From positions 1 to 6,669 of the forward strand of contig JAKAZF010000160.1 in assembly GCA_021826605.1 (NCBI GenBank): a stretch of DNA of 6,669 nucleotides. The letters are read 5' to 3'. The stretch's first letter is position 1; every line of letters begins with the position of its first letter. Below the pieces are notes generated by a model that had not been told where the DNA came from, did no database searches, and was given only the letters and a program-made list of their open reading frames with translations. Shown here one piece after another: positions 5,822 to 6,669 of the stretch. The translations under genes were made by a program, and so were the position numbers. Source of the stretch: Planctomycetota bacterium. Its GTDB lineage: Bacteria > Planctomycetota > Phycisphaerae > WQYP01.

Positions 5822-5904
5822 GAATAACTCCAATTCGGATATTTATTCCCGGTTCCGTTAAGCCGGCGGCTCTGATTTGCCGTTGGGTCATTATTTTCCG
5901 CCCC

Positions 5905-6606
5905 TTATCGGGGTGGCAATAAATCCGGTCTACGCTGACCGGTTCGTTGCCTGGATTGTTCTGTCCGCCAGCGGGCGATAGCTGCATGATCACCGGAAGT
6001 CAGAACTTCCGGTACTTCAAGGCCCTGATAATTTCGCGGGCGTGTATAGTGGGGATATTCCAATCCACCGCTGATTTCCGCATCCGCAATCGCAAACGAT
6101 TCCGCCCCGGCACTGGCGTGATCTCCCAGCACGCCGGGAATTAATCGGATCACCGCATCCAGCACAACCATGGCCGGTAATTCACCACCGGAAAGCACAT
6201 AGTCGCCGATGCTTACTTCCGTTGGATTAAGCACGTGTCTGATCCGCTGATCAAACCCTTCATAATGGCCGGATACCAGCAACAGTCGTGGCTTACCTGC
6301 CAACTCATGCGCCAGAGCCTGATCCATTTTCCGGCCCTGCGGACACAAGAGAATCCGCGTGGCAGGCACTGCATCCATGGCTTCAATGGCGGACACTGCA
6401 TCCAAAACCGGCTGGCACATCAGGACCATCCCCGGCCCGCCGCCAAAAGGCCGATCATCCACTTTTCGATGCGGATCCGTGGTGTAATCCCGCAGTTGAT
6501 GCAGATGATAATGGGCCAGCGATTTTTCCGCAGCCCGCTTAAGAATACTGCTTCCCAGCACCGCGGGAAACATTTCCGGAAAAAGCGTAAGGATATCGAC
6601 GCGCAT
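5905..6606 (-). CDS. trmD: tRNA (guanine-N1)-methyltransferase
   Basis: TrmD methylates G37 of tRNAs read with a following G36, using S-adenosylmethionine, and so prevents +1 frameshifting. The start is set at the second ATG of an ATGATG pair (6604-6606), giving 233 residues beginning MRVDILTLFPEMF, the standard family N-terminus. ATG 6607-6609 is equally possible. A longer GTG start at 6640-6642 adds 12 residues absent from the family. Visible motifs: DDRPFGGGPGM (50-60), CPQGRKMDQ (88-96), VSGHYEGFDQR (111-121), the trefoil-knot segment IGDYVLSGGELPAM (133-146), R154 in DAVIRLIPGVLG, YPHYTRP (184-190) and VPEVLTSGDHAAIARWR (198-214). Aligned by eye with the Haemophilus enzyme, the catalytic Asp169 position is E169 here (ESF), and about six residues are inserted just after it. 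The protein stops shortly after the RRPDLL helix, so it lacks the roughly 20-residue C-terminal extension of gammaproteobacterial TrmD. The first gene of this - strand block visible here; rimM or rpsP may lie beyond the right edge. Confidence 0.95.
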   Translation of the reverse strand: MRVDILTLFPEMFPAVLGSSILKRAAEKSLAHYHLHQLRDYTTDPHRKVDDRPFGGGPGMVLMCQPVLDAVSAIEAMDAVPATRILLCPQGRKMDQALAHELAGKPRLLLVSGHYEGFDQRIRHVLNPTEVSIGDYVLSGGELPAMVVLDAVIRLIPGVLGDHASAGAESFAIADAEISGGLEYPHYTRPRNYQGLEVPEVLTSGDHAAIARWRTEQSRQRTGQRRPDLLPPR

Positions 6607-6647
6607 CATCGTTTTAATCCGCAATGCGGCCTGGAGTCCCACACGCC

Positions 6648-6665
6648 CCTGATTACAAAATCAGG
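6648..6665. other. Inverted repeat upstream of trmD
   Basis: CCTGATT (6648-6654), loop ACAA, AATCAGG (6659-6665): a perfect 7 bp stem about 40 bp upstream of the trmD ATG, at the edge of the window. No T-tract follows on either strand. It could be part of the trmD leader or the 3' end of an upstream gene. The window ends before this can be decided. Confidence 0.35.
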
Positions 6666-6669
6666 CCGA

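Noticed and set aside
5822..5833. TTG start for L19 four codons upstream
   Set aside because: The TTG overlaps the GGAG that serves the ATG at 5819-5821.
5899..5915. CCGCCCC-TTATC-GGGGTGG hairpin spanning the trmD stop codon, considered as a terminator
   Set aside because: On the - strand no T-tract follows it, one pair is an A-C mismatch, and rplS continues on the same strand 83 bp later.
6607..6642. Longer TrmD starting at GTG 6640-6642
   Set aside because: TrmD proteins begin at the M-R-x-D-I-L segment. The upstream 12 residues have no family support, and the G-rich stretch before the GTG is only about 3 nt away.

Overview
This is a bacterial chromosomal window of moderate GC content. 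It holds six complete protein genes, the 3' end of a seventh, and one non-coding stretch of about 420 bp that carries two near-identical palindromic repeats. No RNA genes, CRISPR array, transposase or phage genes were seen. The phylum cannot be fixed from the sequence. The Tat-exported GH31 enzyme, the GH2-like neighbour and the trmD/rplS block would suit a free-living polysaccharide degrader, for example a Planctomycetota, Verrucomicrobiota or Acidobacteriota lineage, but this is only a guess.

Left part (1-2666): the C-terminal end of a GH2/GH106-like glycoside hydrolase on the + strand runs into a convergent, complete GH31 enzyme on the - strand. The GH31 enzyme resembles XylS/Xyl31A alpha-xylosidases and has a twin-arginine signal peptide. 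The 25 bp between the two stop codons holds a perfect small hairpin. The pair suggests a plant-glycan (possibly xyloglucan or pectin) locus extending off the left edge.

Middle part (2667-4183): a divergent spacer separates GH31 from three + strand genes. These encode an FmdB-type zinc ribbon protein with a glycine/cysteine-rich tail, a PfpI/DJ-1 family protein, and an IscA/ErpA-type A-type iron-sulfur carrier. They are spaced by 104 and 140 bp, each has its own ribosome binding site, and they need not form a single operon. A rho-independent-type terminator follows the iron-sulfur gene.

Convergent intergenic region (4184-4601): after that terminator come two 71 bp units, 69/71 identical, 129 bp apart. 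Each is built from two inverted 8 bp stem / 4 nt loop hairpins, like a BIME made of two REP sequences. The left and right hairpins differ by a compensatory base-pair change. This is the least ordinary part of the window.

Right part (4602-6669), all on the - strand and probably one transcript read right to left: trmD (tRNA m1G37 methyltransferase), rplS (ribosomal protein L19) and a lipoprotein with TPR repeats and a C-terminal SPOR-like domain. trmD-rplS is a widely conserved pair. The TPR-SPOR lipoprotein, 41 bp downstream of rplS, is an uncommon partner.
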